64,000 nt of DNA from Ktedonobacter racemifer DSM 44963 (GCF_000178855.1 NZ_ADVG01000002.1:1116001-1180000), one strand, 5' to 3'; shown: positions 1 through 8,291, counted from the stretch's first letter. A program made the numbers and translations. Notes: a model not told the origin generated them from the letters alone.

Positions 1-2057
1 AAGTCGTTAGACTGCATCTTGATTACATCGCCTGTCTTCCAGGTACTACTCTGGCACCAGTTTAGCAGCGGCACATCAGTACTGGCCAGGTGTTCTTGCC
101 TATCGCTTGTCTCCATAATGAAGGCAACCTGCTGGGAGATACGAATAGGCTGCACGACTTTCCAGTAGGTCGAAATCGTCGCATGCACATCGGTACGATC
201 ATACTGATGCGTCTTCGCGTTCTCATACTTGCTATTCAAGGTTGCATCATAACCCAGCAATTGCAGACTGCCAGTCCCGGCACTGAAGGTGGCCTGGAGT
301 GGATGCTGAATTTGCTTCATCTCTTGAGGGGACACGAGTGTATCAGCGCAGAGAGAGGCCGGAAGATTTGGAAGCGCATGTATTAGATCGGCGCCCGGAC
401 CAGCCTGTACAGGAGAGAGCGGTGAGAGACCAGGGGCAGGCAACCCCTTCTTCAGCAAGAGCATTCCATCCTCAGCCCTCACAATCCCGTATTTACCACT
501 CAGCAAAACACTCTTTGCGGACTGGCTGTAGGCATCCGACCCACCTGAGGGATACAAATCGCCCTGTAAATCTAGCAACACATAGTCCGCCTGCTCGTTA
601 GCGTAAGGGAACATGTAGATCTTCTGGCGTTGGCTCAAGTGAGGTACCAGGCGTGTCTGAGCCGAGATCGACGCATTGGGTGGAACCATATCCACAAACT
701 TTTGAAGCAGCTGCGTACGCGCAGAGATCCGGGGCCAATGGAAATCAACCGAGAAGGGTAGAGCACCATGGAAATAGTAATCTGTACGCAGAGAGCTAAA
801 GAGCGTCAAAGAGAGCAGCCCTGTCATCAAGCCCAGTTGTAGCAGACGACCAGTCAAGCGTGGCTTACTCTTCTGCATGGGTCTCGAGCTCTCGGACAGG
901 TCAGGCGCAACCTGTACCTGACGTTTCGTCAGCCAATGTGAGCCAAGCTGTACCAGCCAGAGCAAAAGCACAATGGCCTCAATCGTCGCAAAAATTAATA
1001 CAGGAACAATCTCGGCATTATACTGGAAGAGACCACTGTACTGTCCCTCATGTGACGAGAGCAGATTTAAGGCCAGGGTTGGCGCGGCTAGAATCAGCAC
1101 CCATGGGGCTAACACAGGCAGGAAAATCGCAGGCCGCAACAGGATCTCAAGATAAGCGCGATGTTTGCTATCCAGCAGATACTTATGCAGAAAGCCTTTG
1201 ACCGTCCCCTGGCTCGCGCCATCATAGCGCCCCGTGAGCAGAGGCTTTCCCGTTGGGCTAAAGTGTGGGAAAACAAAGTAATAGGCAATCCCGAACCAGG
1301 CCAGGGCAATGACCAGCAGAATAGCGCTACTGCGCCAGCGCCGCTGAAATACCATCGACCAGAGGCAGAACATGGCGATAACGAGTGGAATCTCCTCTTT
1401 ACAGGCCATCGAGAGCAGCGCAAATACGAACATGGGTGCGGTACGCCGGGTATACATAAAATAAAGCGTAAAGAGCAACAGGCTCGTGGTCAGCGTTACG
1501 GCATGAAAGTCATAGATCGTCGCTTGCTGCTGAGCAGGATAGAGCAAATAGAGCAGGGCAATCGCCACAGCGGCCAATTCGTTGCGCAGACGGAGTCGGG
1601 CCAGCAAGAAGGCCGGATAGGCCCCCAGAGCCACAACAACGGTCTGAAAAATCAGCAGCATGCGTGGATCGGCCCAGAGGTAGTAGAGCCACGAAATGGG
1701 CCATAAAATCGGCTCAAAATGAATCGCGAAGCGGTTGATGCCTTCAGGTGAGTAACAATTTGTATCAGAAATAATATTGCAGATTGTTTGATGAAGCTCA
1801 CCGTGATAGGCCAGGTTCCAGACCGCCTGATCCATAATCCCCAGGTCTTCGGCGTTAGTCCCAAACGCGCTATGACCAGTGGTCAGCAACAAGATAAAAT
1901 AGGCAGAAAACACCACCACAGCTGTCGTCACCAGGCCAAGCGCGACCCAGAAGAGACGCGTGCGTTCTAGCGGCTCAGGGCGTGGATAGAGATAGAGTCT
2001 ATTTTGCCAGATAGAAACACGCTTCGACAAACGTTTTCTCCAGGACATACTTACCAT
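1..2057 (-). CDS. DUF2079 family polytopic membrane protein (3' end outside window)
   Basis: Reading the minus strand from the ATG at 2057 gives an open frame of more than 680 codons that runs off the left edge. An AAGGTGG ribosome site lies 6 nt before this ATG; a second in-frame ATG is at 2048. The protein has a short basic N-terminus, a first membrane helix around residues 35-55, then the stretch TNAEDLGIMDQAVWNLAYHG, typical of DUF2079 proteins, followed by many hydrophobic helices. DUF2079 proteins resemble GT-C-type glycosyltransferases, and a role in lipid-linked sugar transfer is inferred, not shown. A GT2 gene lies upstream on the same strand, which fits a cell-envelope glycan role. 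Short frames on both strands here are shadows of this gene. Confidence 0.85.
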   Translation of the reverse strand, partial: MVSMSWRKRLSKRVSIWQNRLYLYPRPEPLERTRLFWVALGLVTTAVVVFSAYFILLLTTGHSAFGTNAEDLGIMDQAVWNLAYHGELHQTICNIISDTNCYSPEGINRFAIHFEPILWPISWLYYLWADPRMLLIFQTVVVALGAYPAFLLARLRLRNELAAVAIALLYLLYPAQQQATIYDFHAVTLTTSLLLFTLYFMYTRRTAPMFVFALLSMACKEEIPLVIAMFCLWSMVFQRRWRSSAILLVIALAWFGIAYYFVFPHFSPTGKPLLTGRYDGASQGTVKGFLHKYLLDSKHRAYLEILLRPAIFLPVLAPWVLILAAPTLALNLLSSHEGQYSGLFQYNAEIVPVLIFATIEAIVLLLWLVQLGSHWLTKRQVQVAPDLSESSRPMQKSKPRLTGRLLQLGLMTGLLSLTLFSSLRTDYYFHGALPFSVDFHWPRISARTQLLQKFVDMVPPNASISAQTRLVPHLSQRQKIYMFPYANEQADYVLLDLQGDLYPSGGSDAYSQSAKSVLLSGKYGIVRAEDGMLLLKKGLPAPGLSPLSPVQAGPGADLIHALPNLPASLCADTLVSPQEMKQIQHPLQATFSAGTGSLQLLGYDATLNSKYENAKTHQYDRTDVHATISTYWKVVQPIRISQQVAFIMETSDRQEHLASTDVPLLNWCQSSTWKTGDVIKMQSND

Positions 2058-2098
2058 ACGATACCACCTTGTCACCCAGCATACGATTTCTAGTTACA

Positions 2099-2145
2099 GG
2101 TGTAGTGTGTGCTGGCAACCTGCGGCAGCCAGCACACACTACACC
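2099..2145. repeat. long intergenic palindrome, copy 1
   Basis: Perfect 18-bp arms (2099-2116 and 2128-2145) around an 11-nt loop. It follows the stop of the GT2 gene and precedes the start of the DUF2079 gene, both on the minus strand. The inner part GTGTGCTGGC is shared with the palindromes at 38268 and 46080. There is no T-run after the stem, so a classical terminator role is uncertain. Confidence 0.8.
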
Positions 2146-2200
2146 AACCCGGGCGAGCATCCCAGGCGCGAGCCGTCACACCCACACATCGTGCATCTGG

Positions 2201-3205
2201 TTAATTCAGTTCCTGTTTGATGCTATACTCTTCATCGGGCCGGAACGCGTAGTAGCGAATCATTTCGCTCTGTAGGCCGGTCAAGATAAACTGCACGCCA
2301 AAGATCATCAGGAGAATACCCACAAACAGCAGGGGCTGATCATGAATAGGCTGATTGAGCGTAAATTTGCGGATCACCACAAAGATATCGATAAGGAGGC
2401 CCAGGAAGAGCGTAAAGAAACCAAGTGGGCCAAACAGGCGCAGTGGGGTGCGCACAAATGAGGTCAGGAAGAGCACGTTTAAGAGGTCAATCAAGCCACG
2501 GGCAAAGCGTCGGAAGCCATACTTAGATGCACCAAATTTGCGTGGGTGGTGGCGGACCTTGATCTCCGCAACCTTGAAGCCACGCCAATGGGCCATAACA
2601 GGCACAAAACGATGGAACTCGCCATACAGCTTGAGATGCGGATCCTCAACTAACTCACGACGGTAGGCTTTGAAACCATTGTTGATATCATGCAAATGGA
2701 CGCCAGTCATCGTGCTCACCATCCAGTTAAAGATGCGTGAGGGGAAGGTTTTGGAGATTGGGTCGAGGCGTGGAAACTTCCAACCCGTTACCAGGTCATA
2801 GCCCTCATCCAACTTCGCCAGGTAACGGGGAATTTCCTCGGGATCATCCTGCAAGTCGCCATCCATGGTAAAGATAACCTGGCCACGACTCCGGCTAAAA
2901 CCAGCCACCAGGGCAGGCGTCTTGCTAAAATTACGCCTGAACTGAACAATGCGCACAACGCCGAGATGCTCCAGGCGTAACTTTTTCAGCTCCTCAAAGG
3001 TGTCATCAACGCTACCATCGTCAATAAAAATGACTTCGAAGCTCTTGCCTAGCTGGCCAATCTGTTCCGCGAGCTTATCAAATAGGATTCTAACGCTCTT
3101 TTGTTCATCTTTTACTGGCACAACTATCGTTAAATCAATAGCGGGAGTCGCTTCTTCAGGTGCAGCTTCAGCTGGCACATTCATAGGTACTTGTGTCTGT
3201 TGCAT
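2201..3205 (-). CDS. GT2 family glycosyltransferase (polyprenyl-phosphate sugar transferase type)
   Basis: 334 residues. An N-terminal GT-A domain carries the start motif TIVVPVKDE (about 26-34), FIDDGSVDDT and the metal-binding segment TMDGDLQDDPEE. Two C-terminal membrane helices follow (about 250-275 and 285-315). This architecture is that of dolichyl- or undecaprenyl-phosphate sugar transferases of the DPM1/GtrB type, which charge a lipid carrier at the inner face of the membrane. Start is the ATG at 3205 with GGAG about 10 nt upstream. The next gene on the strand encodes a DUF2079 protein that could use the charged lipid (inference). The sugar donor cannot be read from sequence. Confidence 0.88.
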   Translation of the reverse strand: MQQTQVPMNVPAEAAPEEATPAIDLTIVVPVKDEQKSVRILFDKLAEQIGQLGKSFEVIFIDDGSVDDTFEELKKLRLEHLGVVRIVQFRRNFSKTPALVAGFSRSRGQVIFTMDGDLQDDPEEIPRYLAKLDEGYDLVTGWKFPRLDPISKTFPSRIFNWMVSTMTGVHLHDINNGFKAYRRELVEDPHLKLYGEFHRFVPVMAHWRGFKVAEIKVRHHPRKFGASKYGFRRFARGLIDLLNVLFLTSFVRTPLRLFGPLGFFTLFLGLLIDIFVVIRKFTLNQPIHDQPLLFVGILLMIFGVQFILTGLQSEMIRYYAFRPDEEYSIKQELN

Positions 3206-3490
3206 GCCTCGTGTACTCCACTAATAACCATCATTACTCAAACAGAAAAATTGCATGTATTTACTTGCGGCTCATGCTCGTCAGTCTCTCCAATCGGGAC
3301 CTATTATAGCATACGCACCTGTAAGCATCATAAAGCGATGGTACCTTTGCCCTCATGGCTTCTTTCAGCAGTGACCAACCACCCATTCGGGGGCGAGGTG
3401 CTCGTGACGAGCGCTTCGCACTCAGGTTAGGCAATAAGTTAAAACGCGCTACCTGGAAAACGAGACACATCTATAGTACGATTCACCCAA

Positions 3491-3541
3491 AACGCCGCAG
3501 GATGCCCCTGCCCTTTCAGGCATGGGGCATCCTGCGGCGTT
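3491..3541. repeat. long intergenic palindrome, copy 2 (between divergent genes)
   Basis: Perfect 18-bp arms (3491-3508 and 3524-3541), GC-rich. It lies in the 3206-3601 gap between the divergent GT2 and tnpB genes, where neither gene ends. I see no gene in this gap. Confidence 0.75.
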
Positions 3542-3601
3542 CCTTTGTCGGTGGCTTGGGTGGAATACGCCGTAGACATTCTCTCATCTGCTCATGTATT
3601 A

Positions 3602-3631
3602 TTGACAGTCAGATGAAAACTATGGTATAAT
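3602..3631 (+). promoter_or_regulatory. consensus sigma-70 type promoter of tnpB
   Basis: TTGACA (3602-3607) and TATAAT (3626-3631), both perfect, with an 18-bp spacer. Transcription should start near 3638-3640, about 30 nt before the first ordinary start codon of tnpB. Confidence 0.75.
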
Positions 3632-3668
3632 TTAGCGTATACAAACGGTAGTAACAGCGAAACTCAAA

Positions 3669-4946
3669 TTGAATACAACGCCCGAGCAATTCAAGGCATT
3701 ACGTACAACGCAACTGGCGTATCGGGATTCTCTCAACTATGTGAGCCAGTACGCCTTTGCGCATGGCAAGATGAGCAATGCTGTTCGTTTGCAAGATGCC
3801 ACCTACGAAGAGATCCGCCTCCGTTTTCATCTGCCTTCGCAAATGGCCTGTTCTGTTCCTCGCCAAGTTGGAGCCTCGTATAAAACCCTCTGGACAAAGG
3901 TCAAGAACAATGCTGTTCATCGTAAGGAAGGGAAGACCAAGAAACGCTACAAAGGGCTTGATAAGGCTCCCAAGTTCATCTCCCCCACGTTGACCTATCA
4001 GTACAAGAAAGACTACACCTTCAAGAAAGAGCAGCAGGTGAGCATCCTGACCCTTGAGGGACGTGTTATCGTGCCCTATACTGGCTACAATAAGCATGTG
4101 GCATTGATCCAGCGTGGAGCGGAGATTGGTGCATCGAAACTCTGGTATGACAAGCCCAAGAAACAATTTTACCTCCTTGTCTCTCTTGCAATTGAGACGG
4201 CTGATCCTACACCTGAAACACACAAGCAGGTCGCCGGAGTGGATGTGGGGATGCGATACCTTGCCGTCACGGCGACGATGCAAGGGGATTGCACCTTCCA
4301 TTCAGGCAAACAGATTGTCCCCAAGGCAAACCACTACGCACGACTGAGAAAACGTCTGCAAAAGAAAGGCACTCGTTCAGCGACAAGAAGGCTCGTTGCC
4401 ATCAGTGGACGAGAGAGACGGTTGAAGCAGAATACCAATCATGTCGTGAGTAAGCGGATTGTCCTACAGCACCCTCAAAGCTTGATTGGACTGGAGCATC
4501 TGACAGACATTCGAGAGCGTACCAAACGACGCAAAGGCAAAAATGCAAAACAGCGCAAAGCCAATCGTACCTTCTCCAAATGGTCCTTCGCTGAGTTGCA
4601 TAGCATGATTGCCTATAAAGCGCTCTTACATCGAAGTATGGCGATCAAGGTCGATGCCAACTCTACCTCGCAAGCGTGCCCCAAATGTGGGCACACCTGC
4701 AAAGAGAATAGACCCAACAAAGGATTGCTCTTCGTCTGTCAGAATTGTCAGTACACGCTCCATGCCGATCTGGTTGGTGCAAGAAACATTGCGATGCGAA
4801 CGCTTCTTCTCCGGCAAGACTGGATAGGAACGGGCCTCTTGTCAGTACGCCCTGATGTGTCGGACGATGAAGCCAAAGCCGCACGCCTGAAACGGTATGC
4901 TGGATTGAGGTGGAGTTCAGACACAACTCCAAGCCCTCGGCTTTAG
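3669..4946 (+). CDS. tnpB: TnpB, RNA-guided endonuclease of an IS200/IS605 (IS1341-type) element
   Basis: 425 residues counted from the TTG at 3669. All catalytic parts are present: RuvC Asp192 (GVDVGMRYLAV), Glu276 (IGLEHL), a zinc ribbon with CPKC (337-340) and CQNC (357-360), and the last RuvC Asp367 (HADLVGARNI). TnpB is the transposon-encoded ancestor of Cas12 and uses an RNA made from the element's 3' end. The frame is open upstream to codon 3636 and reads VVTAKLKL just before residue 1, a typical TnpB N-terminus, so translation probably starts upstream of the TTG although no ATG, GTG or TTG is available there. The stop codon lies in the right-end hairpin. No tnpA is present. The gene looks intact. 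Confidence 0.93.
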   Translation: MNTTPEQFKALRTTQLAYRDSLNYVSQYAFAHGKMSNAVRLQDATYEEIRLRFHLPSQMACSVPRQVGASYKTLWTKVKNNAVHRKEGKTKKRYKGLDKAPKFISPTLTYQYKKDYTFKKEQQVSILTLEGRVIVPYTGYNKHVALIQRGAEIGASKLWYDKPKKQFYLLVSLAIETADPTPETHKQVAGVDVGMRYLAVTATMQGDCTFHSGKQIVPKANHYARLRKRLQKKGTRSATRRLVAISGRERRLKQNTNHVVSKRIVLQHPQSLIGLEHLTDIRERTKRRKGKNAKQRKANRTFSKWSFAELHSMIAYKALLHRSMAIKVDANSTSQACPKCGHTCKENRPNKGLLFVCQNCQYTLHADLVGARNIAMRTLLLRQDWIGTGLLSVRPDVSDDEAKAARLKRYAGLRWSSDTTPSPRL

Positions 4947-4961
4947 CCGTAGGGTACTGAC
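4880..4961 (+). ncRNA. probable omega RNA 3' part and right end of the IS605 element
   Basis: A hairpin at 4934-4954 (CCCTCGGC, loop TTTA, then GCCG, a bulged T and AGGG) is followed by TACTGAC, the usual layout of an IS200/IS605 right end. The tnpB stop TAG sits inside the loop and stem. In this family the guide RNA scaffold covers the tnpB 3' end and runs to the element boundary, so the guide would begin just after about 4961. The 5' limit given is a guess. Confidence 0.5.
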
Positions 4962-5026
4962 AATAACTTTTAGCCTATGCATCCCTTTTTTGAGGGCACG
5001 CAACAATGGAGAAGCGCGATAACATA

Positions 5027-5809
5027 CTATACATGCATTGAAGACCGTAGCATCAGATCTGGGCGATCCGTGGCAAGCGCCTCCACACCCACCTCCTGAC
5101 AATGCTGGATATCTTCAGGTGTATTCGCGGTCCAGGCGGCCAGGTGGAGGCCCTCCTGCCGTATGATCTGAGCACTCTCTGGCGTCAACAGGCGGTGATC
5201 AATATCAATCCACGCGCTCCCCAGTTCACGCGCTCGCATACAGGCACCCGCGACCCAGCCCTCTGCCTGCACATCCCATACCTCGCTTGAAAGGATCAGG
5301 CCTGTCTCGACCTCTGGCTGTCGCTGCTTCGCCTCGGCCAACAGCTCCCAGTCAAAGGCGATCAGCAAGACCTGGTCGAGCATCTTCATAATCTGGAGAT
5401 CTTCGAGCACGGCAGGCACCATCCGTGGATAACGACCATACACACCATCACGCTGACTGGACTTCAACTCAATCAACACACGTGCGTGCCCCTTCACCAG
5501 TTCTAGGATCTCGCGCAGCGTTGGGATCTGCTCACGCTCCGACCAGCCACCCGGGAAGTGGGCAGCGGCATTGAGTGAACGCAGATAAGCAAAATCCCGG
5601 TCTAGCAAGTTTCCATGCCCCTCAGTCAAACGCTCAAGCGTATTATCATGAAAGACCACCAGCTGACCATCACGACTCATCTGCACATCTAATTCAACGG
5701 CATCGACCTCTAAAGCCAGGGCATTGCGAAATGCCCCTAAGGTATTTTCAGGCGCCAGTCGCGCTCCCCCACGGTGCGCGACACAGGCCATTTGTCCGGC
5801 AATCTGCAT
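5027..5809 (-). CDS. glycerophosphodiester phosphodiesterase
   Basis: 260 residues, a single GDPD domain. The catalytic pattern is complete: HRGG at 12-15, PENT at 20-23, the metal pair Glu39 and Asp41 in VELDVQ, FHDNTLERLT with His54, and a later IELK. The enzyme hydrolyses glycerophosphodiesters from lipid turnover to glycerol-3-phosphate and an alcohol. There is no signal peptide, so it is cytoplasmic. Start ATG at 5809 with AGGAG 8 nt upstream. It stands alone, convergent with tnpB and divergent from fur. Confidence 0.92.
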   Translation of the reverse strand: MQIAGQMACVAHRGGARLAPENTLGAFRNALALEVDAVELDVQMSRDGQLVVFHDNTLERLTEGHGNLLDRDFAYLRSLNAAAHFPGGWSEREQIPTLREILELVKGHARVLIELKSSQRDGVYGRYPRMVPAVLEDLQIMKMLDQVLLIAFDWELLAEAKQRQPEVETGLILSSEVWDVQAEGWVAGACMRARELGSAWIDIDHRLLTPESAQIIRQEGLHLAAWTANTPEDIQHCQEVGVEALATDRPDLMLRSSMHV

Positions 5810-6015
5810 ACAAGGAACTCCTACATTCTATTTCACAGCCTTCCAGCTGGATATGTCCAGGGAAGGCACACGCCCTCTGCCACACAACCTGAAGGTTGTC
5901 TCCTCCTCAAACATTATATAAGTTTTCCTCGCCCCCTGGTCTATTATTGCAACCAAAAGGGCCATTTGGCGCCTGGCCTGGCGTGTGAAGCCTTGTACTG
6001 GTTATAGTACTCATC

Positions 6016-6044
6016 TTGACAAGCCAGACTCCAGGTTGTATCAT
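6016..6044 (+). promoter_or_regulatory. fur promoter
   Basis: TTGACA (6016-6021), 17-bp spacer, TATCAT (6039-6044). The expected start near 6050 is immediately upstream of the Fur-type box. The rest of the 5810-6121 gap holds no gene. Confidence 0.7.
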
Positions 6045-6052
6045 ACCTTTAT

Positions 6053-6077
6053 AAAAATGAGAATGATTCTCATTTTT
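6053..6077. promoter_or_regulatory. Fur-type operator
   Basis: Perfect inverted repeat of 12 bp on each side of one central G: AAAAATGAGAAT and ATTCTCATTTTT. The core TGAGAAT-N-ATTCTCA has the 7-1-7 form bound by Fur-family dimers. It covers the presumed transcription start of fur, implying autorepression and control of the downstream transporter gene. Confidence 0.82.
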
Positions 6078-6121
6078 AGGTGAGCCTAACAGATGGGATT
6101 AGGGCAAGCTAAGGAGCAATC

Positions 6122-6517
6122 ATGCGAGAGAAACTGAACGCGAACGCGCAAGCCGTGCTTGATATTGTGCGGAGAGCTGATCACCCGACCGTGCTTGATA
6201 TTTATGATGCAGTGAAGAGCCTGCGTCCGCGCATCGGGTTGGCCAGTGTCTATCGCATCCTTCACCAGCTCGCGGAACGTGGATATATTAAGGAACTGGG
6301 GCGAACCGAAGAGGGCTGCCGTTATGACGCGCATATTGAGCGCCATGATCACGCCATCTGCACCATGTGTGGAGCGCTCTTCGACGTACCCGTTGAGATC
6401 CAGCTTCCACAGGAGATGCTCCTGGCGGCAGCGCGGGCGACCGGGCTTACGCTCCGCTCACATGAGCTACGCCTCTATGGGACCTGTCCGCAATGCACGG
6501 GAAAGACACACGACTAA
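6122..6517 (+). CDS. fur: Fur family metal-responsive repressor
   Basis: 131 residues. Winged-helix DNA-binding domain at about 1-65 (SVYRILHQLAERGYI), then the dimer and metal domain with HIERHDHAIC (71-80), CTMC (80-83) and CPQC (122-125); the two CxxC pairs form the structural zinc site of many Fur proteins. Start ATG with AAGGAG 5 nt upstream. It sits behind its own promoter and a perfect Fur-type box and is followed after about 60 nt by a VIT-type metal transporter. Which metal it senses (Fe, Mn or Zn) cannot be settled from sequence; the iron-type box and the VIT partner favour iron or manganese. Confidence 0.9.
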   Translation: MREKLNANAQAVLDIVRRADHPTVLDIYDAVKSLRPRIGLASVYRILHQLAERGYIKELGRTEEGCRYDAHIERHDHAICTMCGALFDVPVEIQLPQEMLLAAARATGLTLRSHELRLYGTCPQCTGKTHD

Positions 6518-6578
6518 AAAGCGCTCTAGCTTGTATCAGCCAGAACGTTATCCATAGATAGACAACGAGGAAGAAGCG

Positions 6579-7163
6579 ATGACAGAAGAGACCAAAATGC
6601 CGGTGCTTGAACAGAAAGAGCCACAACTTCCCGCGAAGATGACCGTAAAAGAGGAGATTCTCGACATTGTCGAGGCCATACGCAGGAATGATGATTCCTC
6701 GCATAACTTCCTCCTGCGTGTCGTCCAACCTGGTCTGGCAGGACTGATGGATGGCTCGGTCTCCACCCTGGCCCCCATCTTTACCGCGGCCTTCACCACG
6801 CATAATCCCTTTATAGCCTTTCTGATTGGTATGGCGACCGCCACAGGTGCGGGCATCAGCATGGCCCTCTCCGAGGGGCTCTCAGATGATGGCGAGCTAA
6901 CAGGGCGTGGCAGCCCCGTTGTGCGCGGCAGCATCACCGGAATCATGACCTTCTTCGGCGGCGCGCTCCACACGCTCCCTTTCTTGATTGGTAACCTCAG
7001 CGTGGCCCTGGTCACGGCCTACATCGTAGTCGCCTTTGAGCTTGTGCTTATCGCCGCCATCCGCCATCGCTACTTTGGCACCAGCTGGCTGCTCTCGACC
7101 CTCCAGGTCGTTGGTGGTGGTGTCCTGGTCTTTATCGCGGCCCTCATCTTCGGCAACGTCTAA
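6579..7163 (+). CDS. VIT1/CCC1-family iron or manganese transporter
   Basis: 194 residues. A cytoplasmic N-terminal segment (1-45) with an acidic helix is followed by about five membrane helices. The signature segment PGLAGLMDGSVSTLAPIF is followed by GMATATGAGISMALSEGLSDD, as in VIT/CCC1 proteins, which move Fe2+ or Mn2+ out of the cytoplasm in exchange for protons. GAGGAAG precedes the start. It lies 61 nt after fur with no visible promoter, so it is probably cotranscribed and controlled by the Fur box, which would link metal efflux to the repressor. Direction and metal are inferred from the family. Confidence 0.85.
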   Translation: MTEETKMPVLEQKEPQLPAKMTVKEEILDIVEAIRRNDDSSHNFLLRVVQPGLAGLMDGSVSTLAPIFTAAFTTHNPFIAFLIGMATATGAGISMALSEGLSDDGELTGRGSPVVRGSITGIMTFFGGALHTLPFLIGNLSVALVTAYIVVAFELVLIAAIRHRYFGTSWLLSTLQVVGGGVLVFIAALIFGNV

Positions 7164-7268
7164 CCTCTTGCCCGGCTCACGCGCTTGAGCAAGGCAGAGT
7201 TATACAGGTAGGAGCAAATGCGGCATATGTTATAGTATAGGCATCACTTCAGAAAGGATGGCTTGCAT

Positions 7269-7649
7269 ATGCCACTTGCACCTGGTATGACCGCTGAAAT
7301 CAGCACCCTCGTCACGCCGGAGAATACAGCAGCCGCCGTGGGAGCGGGAGGAGTTGAAGTCTTTGCCACCCCGATGATGATCGCGTTAATGGAGAATGCC
7401 TCCTGGCAAGCCGTCGCGCCAGGACTGGACAAAGGGCATGTCACCGTAGGCACCCTGGTCAACGTGAAGCACCTGGCCGCGACCCCGGTGGGCCAGAACG
7501 TGCGTGCCGTCGCCACCTTGCACGAGATAGACGGGCGCAGACTCGTCTTTCAGGTTGAAGCCTACGACGAGCGCCAGAAGATCGGCGAAGGCACGCACGA
7601 GCGCTTCATCGTCAAGCTCGACCAGTTCCTCAAAAACCTGGAGGACTAG
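7269..7649 (+). CDS. FlK-like hot-dog thioesterase
   Basis: 126 residues from the ATG at 7269, with AGAAAGG upstream; an in-frame TTG two codons earlier is less likely. The protein has the FlK / thioesterase-like pattern: VTPENTAAAVG, then FATPMMIALMENASW, then VGTLVNVKHLAATPVG and a C-terminal strand region. In this family the Thr/Glu/His set at these positions hydrolyses short acyl-CoA thioesters; Glu of LMENAS and His of VKHLAATP are present. The substrate is unknown. It stands alone between the VIT gene and tmRNA. Confidence 0.82.
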   Translation: MPLAPGMTAEISTLVTPENTAAAVGAGGVEVFATPMMIALMENASWQAVAPGLDKGHVTVGTLVNVKHLAATPVGQNVRAVATLHEIDGRRLVFQVEAYDERQKIGEGTHERFIVKLDQFLKNLED

Positions 7650-7727
7650 GCGAACAACCAGCTGGTCGTCGAGGATCCCGAGGAGATAAGCGGCGCCTCC
7701 CAGAGCGGAATAAGACACCAAAATAGC

Positions 7728-7756
7728 TTGTTATTTAGTAGTGAGTATGATATACT
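7728..7756 (+). promoter_or_regulatory. candidate ssrA promoter
   Basis: TTGTTA (7728-7733), 17-bp spacer, TATACT (7751-7756). It is about 50 nt before the mature 5' end of tmRNA, leaving room for a processed leader. Confidence 0.55.
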
Positions 7757-7808
7757 ATCTTCCTACGAAGAAGCTCATTCGAGCTGAAGCGTAAGGGCTG
7801 CTTCATCT

Positions 7809-8180
7809 GGGGATGTCGGGTTTCGACAGGCGGTCAGATTGAAGATTTGCAGGCCGAGGTGCCGGTCAGCACATCTCGTTAAACAACCGGCAAAAAATAG
7901 TTGCCAAAACAGCAACACCTTCCTACGCTCTCGCTGCTTAATAACCAGTGAGTCGTCGTCCTCCTAACTTTCGTCCACGGGGTTAGTAAAGGGCGCCAAA
8001 TTACATGGGCTGCTGTGGTCGCCACCGTCTTCTAACGACCACTTAAGACCAGAGGGCCACCGTAGAGGAATCCGGTCGATGGGAGTCCACCACGGAAAGC
8101 AAAAACATCGGCTAAGCCTGTAGCATATTCTCCAGTAGGACTGGTTGGACGGGGAGTTCAACTCTCCCCCATCTCCACCA
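7809..8180 (+). ncRNA. ssrA: transfer-messenger RNA (tmRNA)
   Basis: About 372 nt. The 5' end GGGGATG pairs with CATCTCC just before the 3' ACCA, forming the tRNA-like acceptor stem with one G-U pair. The T-arm-like segment GGGGAGTTCAACTCTCCCC is near the 3' end. The tag frame is found after TAGTT: GCC at 7903 to TAA at 7939-7941, encoding AKTATPSYALAA, with the ALAA end recognised by ClpXP-type proteases. tmRNA with SmpB rescues stalled ribosomes. The resume codon is inferred from the TAGTNGC context. Confidence 0.93.
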
Positions 8181-8185
8181 ACGGA

Positions 8186-8225
8186 AAGGCTAGAAGTAGG
8201 TTAGGTTAACCCGCTTCTAGCCTTT
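8186..8225 (+). terminator. ssrA terminator
   Basis: 12-bp perfect stem AAAGGCTAGAAG / CTTCTAGCCTTT (8186-8197 and 8214-8225), then CTTTA. It follows the tmRNA 3' end directly. Confidence 0.75.
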
Positions 8226-8272
8226 CTTTATACACATTAGCTTATCTTCACCAAACCACGAATCGAAGCTTT

Positions 8273-8291
8273 TGACATCCATTTTGACATC
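8273..8291. repeat. 19-bp direct repeat, left copy
   Basis: TGACATCCATTTTGACATC, identical to 10622-10640. The unit is itself a partial tandem (TGACATC twice), and the left copy continues with another CATTG. Multiple short binding repeats of this style occur at IS21-family ends, so this may be the relic end of an element (weak inference). Apart from this repeat and the terminator, 8181-8489 holds no gene; a short inverted pair ACCACGAAT (near 8256) / ATTCGTGGT (near 8319) encloses the repeat. Confidence 0.6.

Larger units (their letters stand above)
3602..4961 (+). mobile_element. IS200/IS605-family tnpB-only element
   Basis: The element consists of a promoter, tnpB and the right-end hairpin. 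The left boundary could not be fixed, because no clear left-end hairpin or target motif was recognised, so the start given is that of the promoter. With no tnpA it would depend on a transposase supplied in trans. Confidence 0.55.

Noticed and set aside
1161..1706. Plus-strand open frame of 181 codons
   Set aside because: It is antisense to the DUF2079 gene, has no protein-like composition and no ribosome site; the minus-strand frame is clearly the coding one.
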